Positions 1 to 7,179 of a stretch of 64,000 nucleotides of DNA are shown one piece after another. The stretch is from assembly GCA_944320355.1 (NCBI GenBank), contig CALUHC010000004.1, forward strand, positions 1 through 64,000, read 5' to 3'. The first letter of the stretch is position 1, and every line of letters begins with the position of its first letter. Below the pieces are notes generated by a model. The model saw only the letters and a program-made list of their open reading frames with translations, made no database searches and was not told where the DNA came from. Made by a program: the position numbers and the translations under genes. The stretch comes from an uncultured Prevotella sp. Lineage in GTDB: Bacteria > Bacteroidota > Bacteroidia > Bacteroidales > Bacteroidaceae.

Positions 1-167
1 TTCATTCTATTGTCGCGCAGATTGGCTGTCGTCTTTGTCGAAGGCGTAGCGGGCTACGTCGAGACGAAGCGGCAGGCAAGATGCCGACAAGAGAACGAAA
101 GCGTTTGGAAAGCCGAGCACAGCTACAATAACAAGTATTTGGCGGTCTAATGACCGATTGGGGTTTA
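1..167 (+). repeat. MITE-like structured repeat, copy 1 (5' end outside window)
   Basis: Shares long stretches with 21249-21446 and 32033-32227. All three carry a GCGCAGATTGG-like block, a hairpin around GCGTAGCGGGCTACG, a second hairpin CGGCAGGCAAGATGCCG and a terminal hairpin CGGTCTAATGACCG followed by ATTGGGGTT. The left terminal inverted repeat would lie before base 1. No reading frame is conserved among the copies. Confidence 0.75.
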
Positions 168-312
168 TCCTTGCCGCCCTGTCACCTTTTGGGGTTATGT
201 CCGCCCGTTTGCTTTGTCACATAGCCAGCACGGGATGCCGGAACGAAGCGGAAATGCTATTCTGCAAACGGCCAAAGATGTCTCGAAGAGACGGCTCAAG
301 CCGATAGTTGAT

Positions 313-375
313 AAAACCGAAACACCTTCTTAATGGCGGGCGAGGGCAAAAAACTCGCGCCAACATTTCGGTTTC
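313..375. other. hairpin upstream of mlaE
   Basis: Outer arms AAACCGAAA (314-322) and TTTCGGTTT (366-374) enclose a second stem, GGCGGGCGAG with CTCGCGCC. It lies just before the -7 box at 390, so it probably belongs to upstream transcription or to a regulatory site. Apart from this hairpin and the repeat at 1-167, nothing else was recognised in the first 484 bases. Confidence 0.4.
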
Positions 376-389
376 TTTGGGATTTTAGC

Positions 390-397
390 TACTTTTG
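390..397 (+). promoter_or_regulatory. -7 promoter box for mlaE
   Basis: TACTTTTG fits the Bacteroidetes -7 consensus TAnnTTTG. It lies 87 bases before the chosen mlaE start. No TTTG at the right -33 distance was seen. Confidence 0.45.
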
Positions 398-484
398 CAG
401 GAGCAAAGCTGCACGCGGGAAACTGCGGACAGGTTGTCTTTCCGCCCGTTTGCGCTTGCATGACAGAAGTAAACACTGTGAACA

Positions 485-1231
485 ATGATTATAATGAAAT
501 GGCTGACAAGCCTTGGGCGCTACCTGATGCTGATGGGGCGCACCTTCCAGAGGCCCGAGCGGATGAGGATGTTCTTCAAGGAATACGTGAAGGAGATGGC
601 GCAGCTCGGTGTCAACTCCATCGGCATAGTGCTGCTCATATCGTTTTTTATAGGCGCGGTGATATGCATCCAGATGAAGCTCAACATACAGAGCCCGTGG
701 ATGCCGCGCTGGACCACGGGCTACGTGACGCGCGAGATAATGCTGCTTGAGTTCTCATCGTCAATCATGTGCCTCATCCTGGCGGGCAAGGTTGGCTCGA
801 ACATTGCGTCGGAGATAGGCACCATGCGCGTGACGCAGCAGATAGACGCGCTCGACATAATGGGCGTGAACTCGGCCTGCTACCTCATACTGCCCAAGAT
901 ACTCGGCCTGATAACCATCATGCCCTTCCTCGTCATATTCTCGTCGGCCACGGGCATACTCGGCGCCTACGGCACTGCCTACATCGGCCACGTGCTCTCG
1001 CCCGAGGACCTGACGGCGGGCCTGCAGCACGCCTTCAACCCGTGGTTTGTGTGGATGAGCATCATCAAGAGCCTCTTCTTCGCCTTCATCATCTCCAGTG
1101 TGCCGTCATACTTCGGCTACACGGTCGAGGGCGGCTCGGTCAATGTGGGCAAGGCCAGCACCGACGCCGTTGTCAGCAGCAGCGTGCTCATACTCTGCTC
1201 CGACGTGTTCCTCACGCAGCTGCTAAGCTGA
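485..1231 (+). CDS. mlaE: MlaE-family ABC transporter permease
   Basis: A 248-residue integral inner-membrane permease of the MlaE/YrbE family, which moves phospholipids between the membranes as part of the Mla/MCE system. It has an amphipathic N-terminus, a hydrophobic stretch at about 41-63 and further membrane segments at about 90-110, 130-165, 190-212 and 228-247. The family signature GKVGSNIASEIGTMRVTQQI begins at residue 101, followed by DALDIMG; GGSVNVGKASTDAVVSS (216-232) is the second conserved block. ATG at 494 is an alternative start. Its ATPase partner starts at 1994, so the pair is split by about 760 bases carrying another gene. No MCE-domain (MlaD) gene follows within the next several kilobases. 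Confidence 0.9.
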   Translation: MIIMKWLTSLGRYLMLMGRTFQRPERMRMFFKEYVKEMAQLGVNSIGIVLLISFFIGAVICIQMKLNIQSPWMPRWTTGYVTREIMLLEFSSSIMCLILAGKVGSNIASEIGTMRVTQQIDALDIMGVNSACYLILPKILGLITIMPFLVIFSSATGILGAYGTAYIGHVLSPEDLTAGLQHAFNPWFVWMSIIKSLFFAFIISSVPSYFGYTVEGGSVNVGKASTDAVVSSSVLILCSDVFLTQLLS

Positions 1232-1237
1232 GGGGCG

Positions 1238-1986
1238 TATTTAGGAGTTGCAGGAGTTCAGGAGTTGCAGTAGTTCAGACAAATGCTACTGCGCACTACG
1301 GCAAAATCGGCTTGCACAGGAATGCGGTAAAAGAAACCGGCATCGGCACAGTCCGCACAGCAAAGCAATCCGGTTATCAAACAAAACAAACGTAACACAA
1401 GAATGGGAACATTCATCTTTGAGAACATCGTGGCATGGCAGAAAGCCCATAAGTTTGTGCTGAATGTATATGAGGCCACCAAACTGTTTCCCGACGAGGA
1501 GCGTTTCGGCCTCACGTCACAATTCCGCCGGGCAGCCATCTCCATCGAGGCGAACATTGCCGAAGGCTACAAGAAGCTGAGCAAGGCCGGCAAGCTGCGC
1601 TTCATGAACATCGCCCAGGGCAGCCTTGAGGAGTGCCGCGACTATATAATCCTGTCGAGAGACCTCTGGTATATCGACGGCGCACAATTCAAAACCTTAT
1701 ATGAAAGCATAGAAGAGGCCAGCAAACTGCTCCTCGGATATTGCAACGGAATAATAAACAACTGCGGAATAAGGGAGTAAGAACAGACAGGAAAGCAACA
1801 ACAGCAGGAGCAAAACAATGCAACCCTCTATCTCAACAGAGGCAAAGCATTCGTCTGGACTCCTAATTGCGGAAAGTTAAAAGTTAAAGATTAAAAGGTG
1901 AAAAACGATGCGGAAGAGGCCTGGTAGTCATGCGCAAGAGCCATTGTCTGAACTCCTGCAACTCCTGAACTCCTGACTCCTAAATA
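1238..1986 (+). mobile_element. four-helix-bundle gene unit bracketed by ~60-base inverted repeats
   Basis: Left arm 1238-1299 and right arm 1924-1986 are inverted copies: both, read inward, start TATTTAGGAGT and continue through CAGGAGTTCAGGAGTTGCAG and TTCAGACAA to TGCGCA and ACTAC, with a few mismatches and small indels. The only gene inside is the four-helix-bundle protein at 1403-1780. The unit interrupts the mlaE-mlaF pair. The right end resembles 44655-44765, and the arms resemble 51307-51475. No transposase is present. Whether it moves as DNA or acts as an RNA stem is not known. Confidence 0.6.
1403..1780 (+). CDS. four-helix-bundle protein (23S rRNA IVS-protein / Avd-like family)
   Basis: 125 residues with the hallmarks of the S23/IVS four-helix-bundle family: WQKAHKF near the N-terminus, FGLTSQFRRAAISIEANIAEG around 36-56, then a FMNIAQGSLEECRDYI-type third helix. 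Relatives are encoded in intervening sequences of 23S rRNA in some bacteria and as the Avd accessory protein of diversity-generating retroelements; many family members have no known role. It is basic and probably binds nucleic acid. It sits between mlaE and mlaF inside a large inverted repeat, and no Bacteroidetes -7 box lies in 1300-1402, so it is probably carried on the mla transcript. No reverse transcriptase or variable repeat was seen nearby. Confidence 0.85.
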   Translation: MGTFIFENIVAWQKAHKFVLNVYEATKLFPDEERFGLTSQFRRAAISIEANIAEGYKKLSKAGKLRFMNIAQGSLEECRDYIILSRDLWYIDGAQFKTLYESIEEASKLLLGYCNGIINNCGIRE

Positions 1987-1993
1987 AAAAAAT

Positions 1994-2785
1994 ATGATCA
2001 CAATAAACCACCTCTGCAAGTCGTTCGGCGACAAGGAAGTGCTGAAAGACATCAGCGCCGAATTTGAGAACGGCAAGACGAACCTCATAATAGGCCAGAG
2101 CGGCTCCGGAAAGACCGTCTTGATAAAGAACCTCGTGGGACTGCTCAGCCCCACGAGCGGCGAGATACTCTACGACGGGCGCGACTTCTCGGCCATGACA
2201 AAGAAGGAGAAAGTGATGCTGCGCCGCGAGATAGGAATGCTCTTCCAAAGCTCGGCGCTGTTCGACTCCATGACCGTGATGCAGAACGTCATGTTCCCCC
2301 TCGATATGTTCTCGGGCATGACGCTGCGCGACAGGATGCGCCGCGCCCGCACGTGCCTCGACCGCGTGAACATCACCGACGCCGAAAACAAGTTCCCCGG
2401 AGAGATTTCGGGAGGAATGCAGAAGCGCGTAGCCATTGCCCGCGCCATAGCCCTGAACCCCAAGTACCTGTTCTGCGACGAGCCAAACTCGGGCCTCGAC
2501 CCCAAGACGTCGCTCGTAATAGACGACCTGCTGCACAGCATCACGCAAGAGTACAACATCACAACCATCATCAACACCCACGACATGAACTCCGTGATGG
2601 GCATCGGCGAGAACATCATCTTCATCTACGAGGGCCACAAGGAGTGGCAGGGAGTGAGCGGCGACATCATGGAGTCTGACAACAAGCGGCTCACCGACTT
2701 CATCTTCGCCAGCGACCTGCTGAAGAATATGCGCCGCGCCGTGCTGGAGAAAGGTCACAACGCCCCCAAGGCCATCAACGCGTGA
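1994..2785 (+). CDS. mlaF: MlaF-like ABC transporter ATP-binding protein
   Basis: A 263-residue cytoplasmic ATPase that powers the MlaE permease. Visible motifs: Walker A GQSGSGKT (34-41), Q-loop near Q85, signature ISGGMQKR (138-145; the GM form is typical of MlaF), Walker B YLFCDEP (158-164) and the switch histidine in INTHDMN (about 196). Length is normal for the family. It starts eight bases after the right arm of the inverted repeat, so its ribosome access could be influenced by that stem. The next gene downstream is more than 500 bases away and unrelated. Confidence 0.92.
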   Translation: MITINHLCKSFGDKEVLKDISAEFENGKTNLIIGQSGSGKTVLIKNLVGLLSPTSGEILYDGRDFSAMTKKEKVMLRREIGMLFQSSALFDSMTVMQNVMFPLDMFSGMTLRDRMRRARTCLDRVNITDAENKFPGEISGGMQKRVAIARAIALNPKYLFCDEPNSGLDPKTSLVIDDLLHSITQEYNITTIINTHDMNSVMGIGENIIFIYEGHKEWQGVSGDIMESDNKRLTDFIFASDLLKNMRRAVLEKGHNAPKAINA

Positions 2786-2834
2786 GGTTCCACCCCCGCA
2801 AACGGCAGAAGGCAAAATCGGCCTCCCGCCCATA

Positions 2835-3015
2835 CTTGCATATATGCAACTAAAAACGGGCTCTGCCGCCTTGATTTTCCGTATGTGCCGTTTCGCTTTC
2901 TAAAACGTGCCGTTTTGCATTGCGAAACGGCACGTTTTGCAACTCATTGAATATCAAACTGTTGCACCACGCGACCATTGCCGCTGCCGTTAACATATTT
3001 ATGTTAACGGCGATA
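2835..3015 (+). repeat. extended palindromic repeat, copy 1
   Basis: Same order of parts as 60104-60310: CTTGCATATATGCAACTA, a CTGC(C/G)GCCTTG block, TATGTGCCGTTT, an array of AACGTGCCGTT units (2883-2942), a TTGCAACTCATTGA-like joint and a terminal hairpin GTTAACATATTTATGTTAAC (2990-3009). A third copy lies inverted at about 31125-31310. The arms TAAAACGTGCCGTTTTGC and GCGAAACGGCACGTTTTG are near-perfect complements. The gap 2786-3321 holds only this element and the short repeat at 3131. Confidence 0.75.
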
Positions 3016-3130
3016 TGCCGTGATCGGCAGCCACGATGGGTGTGCAATGCGTTTCCGCCCGTTCGCTTTCCCGTTCCTATTTTATGGGGATGTATCAAAA
3101 AGGAGCGTTGTTTCAGATAAAGCATTTGTC

Positions 3131-3187
3131 TTGACTCCTTAGCGGAACGCAGTGGAGCGATAACTCCTCTAACTCCTTAACTCCTTT
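3131..3187 (+). repeat. GGAGCGATAAC repeat, copy 1
   Basis: ACTCCTTAGCGGAACGCAGT followed by GGAGCGATAACTCC and a run of AACTCC units. The same core occurs at 6715-6765, at 39611-39670 and inverted at 12954-13016, always between genes. Confidence 0.6.
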
Positions 3188-3321
3188 GATTAGGAGCTTT
3201 GCGGATAATCAAAAAAATCCCGCCGCAGTTTTACTTCCGCCTGTTTGCCGGGTATTCTATGTAGAGGGGTGTCTAAAGCCCACCAAAGAACCGACGTTTC
3301 ACGAACAAAGACATTGAGACT

Positions 3322-3678
3322 ATGGACAAAAGAAGAAAACTGAGAGTGGCGGCAGTGGCCGCGGCCATGGCCCTGACAGGCTGCGCCATGGCCGCTCCGC
3401 ACCGGCCTCCCCGCCCGCACAGGGTGGCCGCGGTGGTGGTACGGCCGACCGTAATCACGCACGTATGCAACAGCATAGGCCCGAAAGAGCGGCTCGCCAT
3501 GGCCGTGGCCTACATAAAGAGCCACGGGCACATCACCGCAAAGCAATACGCCAGGTTGACCAAGCTGCCCAAGGCAACCGCCGAGGCGGAGCTGGAGGCA
3601 TTCGCCCGGGGCAGGCACAACCCCATAACCGGCGTGACAAAAGGCAAGAAAAAAGTGTACGTTATGAACAAAAAGTAA
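3322..3678 (+). CDS. small lipoprotein with winged-helix-like C-terminus
   Basis: 118 residues. The N-terminus has basic residues, a hydrophobic stretch and a lipobox-like ALTGC, giving a lipid-anchored Cys at about 22. A His/Pro/Arg-rich linker (PHRPPRPHR) follows, then a helical region with ITAKQYARLTKLPKATAEAE, which looks like a helix-turn-helix fold, and a Lys-rich end. A winged-helix-like domain on a lipoprotein is unexpected, and I do not recognise the family. It is the first of five closely spaced genes that include an ECF sigma factor and is followed by the next start after 12 bases, so it is probably part of that regulon or its sensing arm. Confidence 0.7.
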   Translation: MDKRRKLRVAAVAAAMALTGCAMAAPHRPPRPHRVAAVVVRPTVITHVCNSIGPKERLAMAVAYIKSHGHITAKQYARLTKLPKATAEAELEAFARGRHNPITGVTKGKKKVYVMNKK

Positions 3679-3690
3679 AAAGCCAAGGCA

Positions 3691-3924
3691 ATGGAAAGAC
3701 TCTGGAAATGGAAAACGGCGGCCCTTGCCGCCGCCACGGTGGCACTGCTCGGCAGCTGCGCCACCGTGCACAGGCACCACCGTCCGCACCGACCGCACCC
3801 GCGCCACCACAGGGTTGTGGTTGTGGCGCAGCAGGCAGACACCACGCAGCGGGCCGGCGACAGCCCGCAGCAGGAGACACTCTGGGCAATGACCGCACAC
3901 TATGGGCATGGCAACGCGCAATGA
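3691..3924 (+). CDS. tiny histidine-rich lipoprotein
   Basis: 77 residues: a signal peptide ending in a lipobox (LLGSC), then a stretch of alternating His, Arg and Pro (HRHHRPHRPHPRHHR) and a short polar tail. The His cluster could bind metal ions, but that is inferred from composition alone. Its last 23 bases overlap the start of the sigma factor gene, so the two are probably translationally coupled. No family is recognised. Confidence 0.65.
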   Translation: MERLWKWKTAALAAATVALLGSCATVHRHHRPHRPHPRHHRVVVVAQQADTTQRAGDSPQQETLWAMTAHYGHGNAQ

Positions 3925-4450
3925 CACGGACATAGTGGAGGCACTGAACGAGGATGCCGAAAGCGGCTTCCGGCTGCTGATGGACGGATACGGAGAGGCC
4001 GTATATTGGCACATCAGGCGGCTCGTGGTGCGCCACGACGACGCGCAAGATGCCTCGCAAGAGACCTTCGTGCGGATATTCCGCTCCTTCAGGCAGTTCA
4101 AAGGCGGGTGCTCGCTTGCGGCCTGGATTTACCGCATAGCAACAAACGAGGCACTGCGCCTGCTGGAGCGCAGGCGAGGCGGGCAGCTGCCATTGGACAG
4201 CAGGGCAGCCGGAACGGACCGCATAGAGGCCGACGGCTATGTGGACTACAGCGACATAGAGGCCGTGAAGCTGCAGAAAGCCATACTCTCGCTGCCGCAG
4301 AAGCAGCAGCTGGCCTTCAACCTGCGCTATTACGACGGCATGGAGTATGCCGACATTGCCGCCGTCACCGGCTCAACGGCAGCCGCCGCGAAGGCCAACT
4401 ACCACATAGCCAAAGAGAAAATAATAAAATACATGAACTCAATAGATTAG
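3902..4450 (+). CDS. ECF-type RNA polymerase sigma factor
   Basis: 182 residues with the two-domain plan of group 4 (ECF) sigma factors. Region 2 (about 25-80) carries DDAQDASQETFVRIFRSF and the AAWIYRIATNEAL block that contacts the -10-like DNA; region 4 (about 115-175) carries LPQKQQLAFNLRYYDGMEYADIA and a helix-turn-helix with an alanine-rich turn. ATG at 3908 is an alternative start. It overlaps the His-rich lipoprotein gene and is followed after 5 bases by a membrane protein in the anti-sigma position. ECF factors often control their own operon, but I could not identify its promoter. Confidence 0.92.
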   Translation: MGMATRNDTDIVEALNEDAESGFRLLMDGYGEAVYWHIRRLVVRHDDAQDASQETFVRIFRSFRQFKGGCSLAAWIYRIATNEALRLLERRRGGQLPLDSRAAGTDRIEADGYVDYSDIEAVKLQKAILSLPQKQQLAFNLRYYDGMEYADIAAVTGSTAAAAKANYHIAKEKIIKYMNSID

Positions 4451-4455
4451 GCATC

Positions 4456-4788
4456 ATGGAGAAAGACTTTGATTTCGGCCGGGTGGGAAAGCGCATGCCG
4501 TACAGGGTTCCCGACGGATTTTTCGACGAGATGGAGGCCAACATACGGCGCGAGGTCCTGCAACGCCCCGCAAGGCCAGCCCGCCAGCGAGTCGTCGGCA
4601 GGCGTGCTGCCATCTGGATTGCCGCCGTGGCCGCCACGCTGACGTTGCTGTTCGTGCTGAACCTGCCGACCGGGGAGGAGCGGACAGTCGCGTTCCGTGA
4701 CGTGGAACAGGCCTTTGCCAACCTCAGCGACGACGACAGGGCATATCTGCTCGATGTTTACAGCGAAGACATATTTATGAACGAATAA
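4456..4788 (+). CDS. single-pass membrane protein, probable anti-sigma factor
   Basis: 110 residues: a cytoplasmic N-terminal part containing MPYRVPDGFFDEMEANI, one membrane segment at about 51-70 (AAIWIAAVAATLTLLFVLNL) and an acidic periplasmic tail ending DVYSEDIFMNE. Position directly after the sigma gene, topology and size all fit a Bacteroidetes anti-sigma regulator. I do not see a zinc-binding HxxxCxxC motif, so it is not a ZAS-type anti-sigma factor. The assignment rests on context and topology. Confidence 0.65.
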   Translation: MEKDFDFGRVGKRMPYRVPDGFFDEMEANIRREVLQRPARPARQRVVGRRAAIWIAAVAATLTLLFVLNLPTGEERTVAFRDVEQAFANLSDDDRAYLLDVYSEDIFMNE

Positions 4789-4802
4789 AGGCAAAAGCAA
4801 CG

Positions 4803-5246
4803 ATGAGAAGACTTATCAAGACATTGCTGGTGGTTGTGATGATGGCAACCATCGGCGGCGCAGCCCACGCGCAGCAAAGCAAACAACGCCTGAGCCGCGA
4901 ACAGCTGGCCGAAGTGCAGGCCAGGCACATAGCTCAAGAGACGGCCATGGACGACGCCACGAGCAAACGCTTCATAGAAACCTACTGCCAGTTCCAGCGG
5001 GAGATATGGGCTCTCGGGCCGCGCCCAAGGCTGCAACGCCGCCATACAACCGACAGGGAGACGGAGCAGGAGCTGAAAGGACGCTTCAGCCACAGCCGCA
5101 AGATATTGGACATAAGGCAGAAATACTATGGCATATACAGCGAGTTTCTCACGCAGAAACAAATCCGGCGCGTATATGACATAGAGCGGCAGATGATGGA
5201 CCGCCTGGCCAAGCAGGGCAGGAAACGCCACGCGCAGGGCAGGTGA
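4803..5246 (+). CDS. periplasmic helical protein in Spy/CpxP position
   Basis: 147 residues with a cleavable signal peptide ending AHAQ (about 1-24), followed by charged, mostly helical sequence rich in Arg, Glu and Gln. Small periplasmic helical proteins of this kind commonly follow the ECF sigma and anti-sigma pair in Bacteroidetes and resemble Spy/CpxP sensors or chaperones, but no LTxxQ motif is clear (LTQKQIRRVYDIE is the nearest). It is the last gene of the operon. Function is inferred from context. Confidence 0.65.
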   Translation: MRRLIKTLLVVVMMATIGGAAHAQQSKQRLSREQLAEVQARHIAQETAMDDATSKRFIETYCQFQREIWALGPRPRLQRRHTTDRETEQELKGRFSHSRKILDIRQKYYGIYSEFLTQKQIRRVYDIERQMMDRLAKQGRKRHAQGR

Positions 5247-5368
5247 GCGGCGGCACGCAGCCCCACCGACAGCACAGAAGAGGCCGCGACAGGCAGGCGG
5301 CGCGGCCCGCGCCGCCGCCTTTTGCCGTCATATCGCCGCTATCCTGCACGCATCTCGTTTTTTTATAT

Positions 5369-5376
5369 TATCTTTG
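5369..5376 (+). promoter_or_regulatory. -7 promoter box for the choloylglycine-hydrolase gene
   Basis: TATCTTTG, an exact TAnnTTTG match, 60 bases before the start codon. No TTTG at the -33 distance was seen. Confidence 0.6.
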
Positions 5377-5436
5377 CCCTTGCATAAAGCCGCTCCCGCA
5401 AACCGCGAGTCGGCATAACTCTAAAACAGAAAAGAC

Positions 5437-6519
5437 ATGATAGCAAGGACTCTCAGAATGTGCGCCGCCATAATGGTGGCGGCGTATGCCGCGCAGGCAA
5501 CGGCCTGCACGGGCATCACCCTGCGCGCCGCCGACGGTGCGTGCGTGCCGGCGCGCACCATCGAATGGGGCGGAAGCGACCTCAACAGCCGCTATGTGAT
5601 TGTGCCGCGAGGCCACAGGCAGTCGTCATACGTGCCGGGCGGTGTGAAGCAAGGCATGGAGTTCTCGGCCAAATACGGCTATGTGGGCCTGGCCGTGGAG
5701 CAGGATGAATTCATTGCAGAGGGCCTCAACGAGGCCGGACTGTCAGCCGGCCTGTTCTATTTCCCGCGCTATGGCGGGTACGAGGCGTACAACGAGGCCG
5801 ACAGAAGCACCTCGATAGCCGACCTGCAGCTCGTGCCGTGGATTCTGGGCAGCTGCCGCACGGTGGACGACGTGAAGGCCGCCGTGGCCGGTGCGCACGT
5901 CATCGCGGTAGATCCGCGCGCTTCGACAGCCCACTGGCGGTTTACCGATGCCTCCGGACGGCAGGTCGTATTGGAAATTACGGACGGCAAGGCTCACTTC
6001 TTCGAGTCGAAACTCGGCGTGCTCACCAATTCGCCGGGCTACGAGTGGCAGCTCACCAACCTCAACAACTACGTGAACCTGCTGCCAGGCACGGCTTCGC
6101 AGAACCAGCTCGACAGCCTCACGCTGACCTCGTTTGGCGCGGGCAGCGGCTTCCTCGGCCTGCCAGGCGACGTAACACCGCCTTCGCGCTTTGTCCGCGC
6201 GGCTTTCTACCAAGCCTCAACGCCACGAGCCGCCACGGCCACGGAGGCCGTGCGCCAGTGCTTCCAGATACTGAACAACTTCGACATACCCGTAGGCATA
6301 GAGACGGCACGGGGCGAGCGGCACGCCGACCTGCCCAGCGCCACGCAGTGGACGTCGGCCACCGACATGAAGAGCGGCCGCATTTATTACCGCACGATGC
6401 GCAACAGCGCAATCCGCTGCATCGACCTCAGAGCCATAGACTTCGGCAAAGTGAAATATCAAGTGACTCCCCTCGACAACGTGGAGGAGCAGCCTTTCGA
6501 GATGATTGAGGTGAAGTGA
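5437..6519 (+). CDS. choloylglycine hydrolase / linear amide C-N hydrolase family (Ntn hydrolase)
   Basis: 360 residues. A signal peptide of 23 residues ends in ATA, so cleavage would expose Cys24 (CTGITL), the N-terminal nucleophile of this family. Other family positions are visible: ARTIEW (Arg and Glu near the active site, the Gram-negative variant of RNLDY), VLTNSPGYEWQLTNLNNY, and GLPGDVTPPSRFVRAAF with the conserved Arg. Members hydrolyse conjugated bile salts, penicillin V or acyl-homoserine lactones; the sequence alone does not decide which. Export to the periplasm is likely. It is a single gene with its own promoter and a hairpin downstream. Confidence 0.9.
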   Translation: MIARTLRMCAAIMVAAYAAQATACTGITLRAADGACVPARTIEWGGSDLNSRYVIVPRGHRQSSYVPGGVKQGMEFSAKYGYVGLAVEQDEFIAEGLNEAGLSAGLFYFPRYGGYEAYNEADRSTSIADLQLVPWILGSCRTVDDVKAAVAGAHVIAVDPRASTAHWRFTDASGRQVVLEITDGKAHFFESKLGVLTNSPGYEWQLTNLNNYVNLLPGTASQNQLDSLTLTSFGAGSGFLGLPGDVTPPSRFVRAAFYQASTPRAATATEAVRQCFQILNNFDIPVGIETARGERHADLPSATQWTSATDMKSGRIYYRTMRNSAIRCIDLRAIDFGKVKYQVTPLDNVEEQPFEMIEVK

Positions 6520-6636
6520 TTGCGGGAGTTAACGGGAGTTGACTCTCTTTGACAGCCGGAGTCAACCGGAGTTGGCTGCCCGCGGCCGCCGAAGTTAACA
6601 AAAGTCATGCACTAAACCTGCACCGGAAGCAAACAG

Positions 6637-6681
6637 ACAAGTGCTATCAAGCGTGGCGAAAAGCCGCTTGACAGCACTTGT
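6637..6681. terminator. hairpin between convergent genes
   Basis: 17-base arms 6637-6653 and 6665-6681 with one mismatch (ACAAGTGCTATCAAGCG against CGCTTGACAGCACTTGT). It lies between the plus-strand hydrolase and the minus-strand lipoprotein, so it could end transcription both ways, although no U-run follows. Confidence 0.45.
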
Positions 6682-6714
6682 TCGTTAATGGGCGATGACA
6701 CCCAGAGACTTCGT

Positions 6715-6765
6715 TGACTCCCCGAGCGGAGTGAAACGGAGCGATAGCTTCCGCTAACTCCGTCC
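6715..6765 (+). repeat. GGAGCGATAAC repeat, copy 2
   Basis: Contains GAGCGGAGTGAAACGGAGCG and CTAACTCC, matching 3131-3187, 39611-39670 and inverted 12954-13016. Confidence 0.6.
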
Positions 6766-6782
6766 TATTCCAGCAAAAAGTA

Positions 6783-7175
6783 TCACTTCATCCGCCACCC
6801 GGCGGGGCTTTCAACCATCGGAACGACAACCTCTTCCTTCACACTGTCGCCGAAGCTGACCAGCAGAAAGACATCGCGGCGGTGGCTCACGACACCGGTG
6901 TCGGTGCGCACTATGCTTACCGATTGTATGCCGCCGTGCTCCTCTTTGACCGCTGCCATGAACTGCTTGGCGTTGGCCAGCAACTGCTCGCGATAAGAGG
7001 CTGGCAGGCTGTCGGCGCCGGCAACACCCGACAGATAGCCGCCATAGCGGCCTGCCGCCAGACTGTCGTAATAGGCCTTGGCCGCCACGGCGGCCGGGTC
7101 CGGGCCTTTCTGCTCATCCTTGCAGGCGGCAAACAGGGCCGCCGCAAGGCATACCAACGCGCAAAACCGCTTCAT
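6783..7175 (-). CDS. small lipoprotein, DUF4878-like
   Basis: 130 residues with a lipoprotein signal (LFAACKDE, Cys at about 18). The mature part has KAYYDSLAAGRYGGYLSGV and ends in a beta-rich segment (DVFLLVSFGDSVKEEVVVPMVESPAGWRMK), the plan of small NTF2/DUF4878-like lipoproteins of Bacteroidetes. It follows der after four bases, so it is probably the last gene of an era-der transcript. Function unknown. Confidence 0.75.
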   Translation of the reverse strand: MKRFCALVCLAAALFAACKDEQKGPDPAAVAAKAYYDSLAAGRYGGYLSGVAGADSLPASYREQLLANAKQFMAAVKEEHGGIQSVSIVRTDTGVVSHRRDVFLLVSFGDSVKEEVVVPMVESPAGWRMK

Positions 7176-7179
7176 CGGA

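Noticed and set aside
1403..1780. Diversity-generating retroelement, because of the Avd-like gene
   Set aside because: No reverse transcriptase, template repeat or variable-repeat target gene was seen anywhere in the window.
2883..2942. parS-like centromere sites
   Set aside because: The unit AACGTGCCGTT differs from the TGTTTCACGTGAAACA consensus, and the arrays are spread evenly rather than clustered near an origin.
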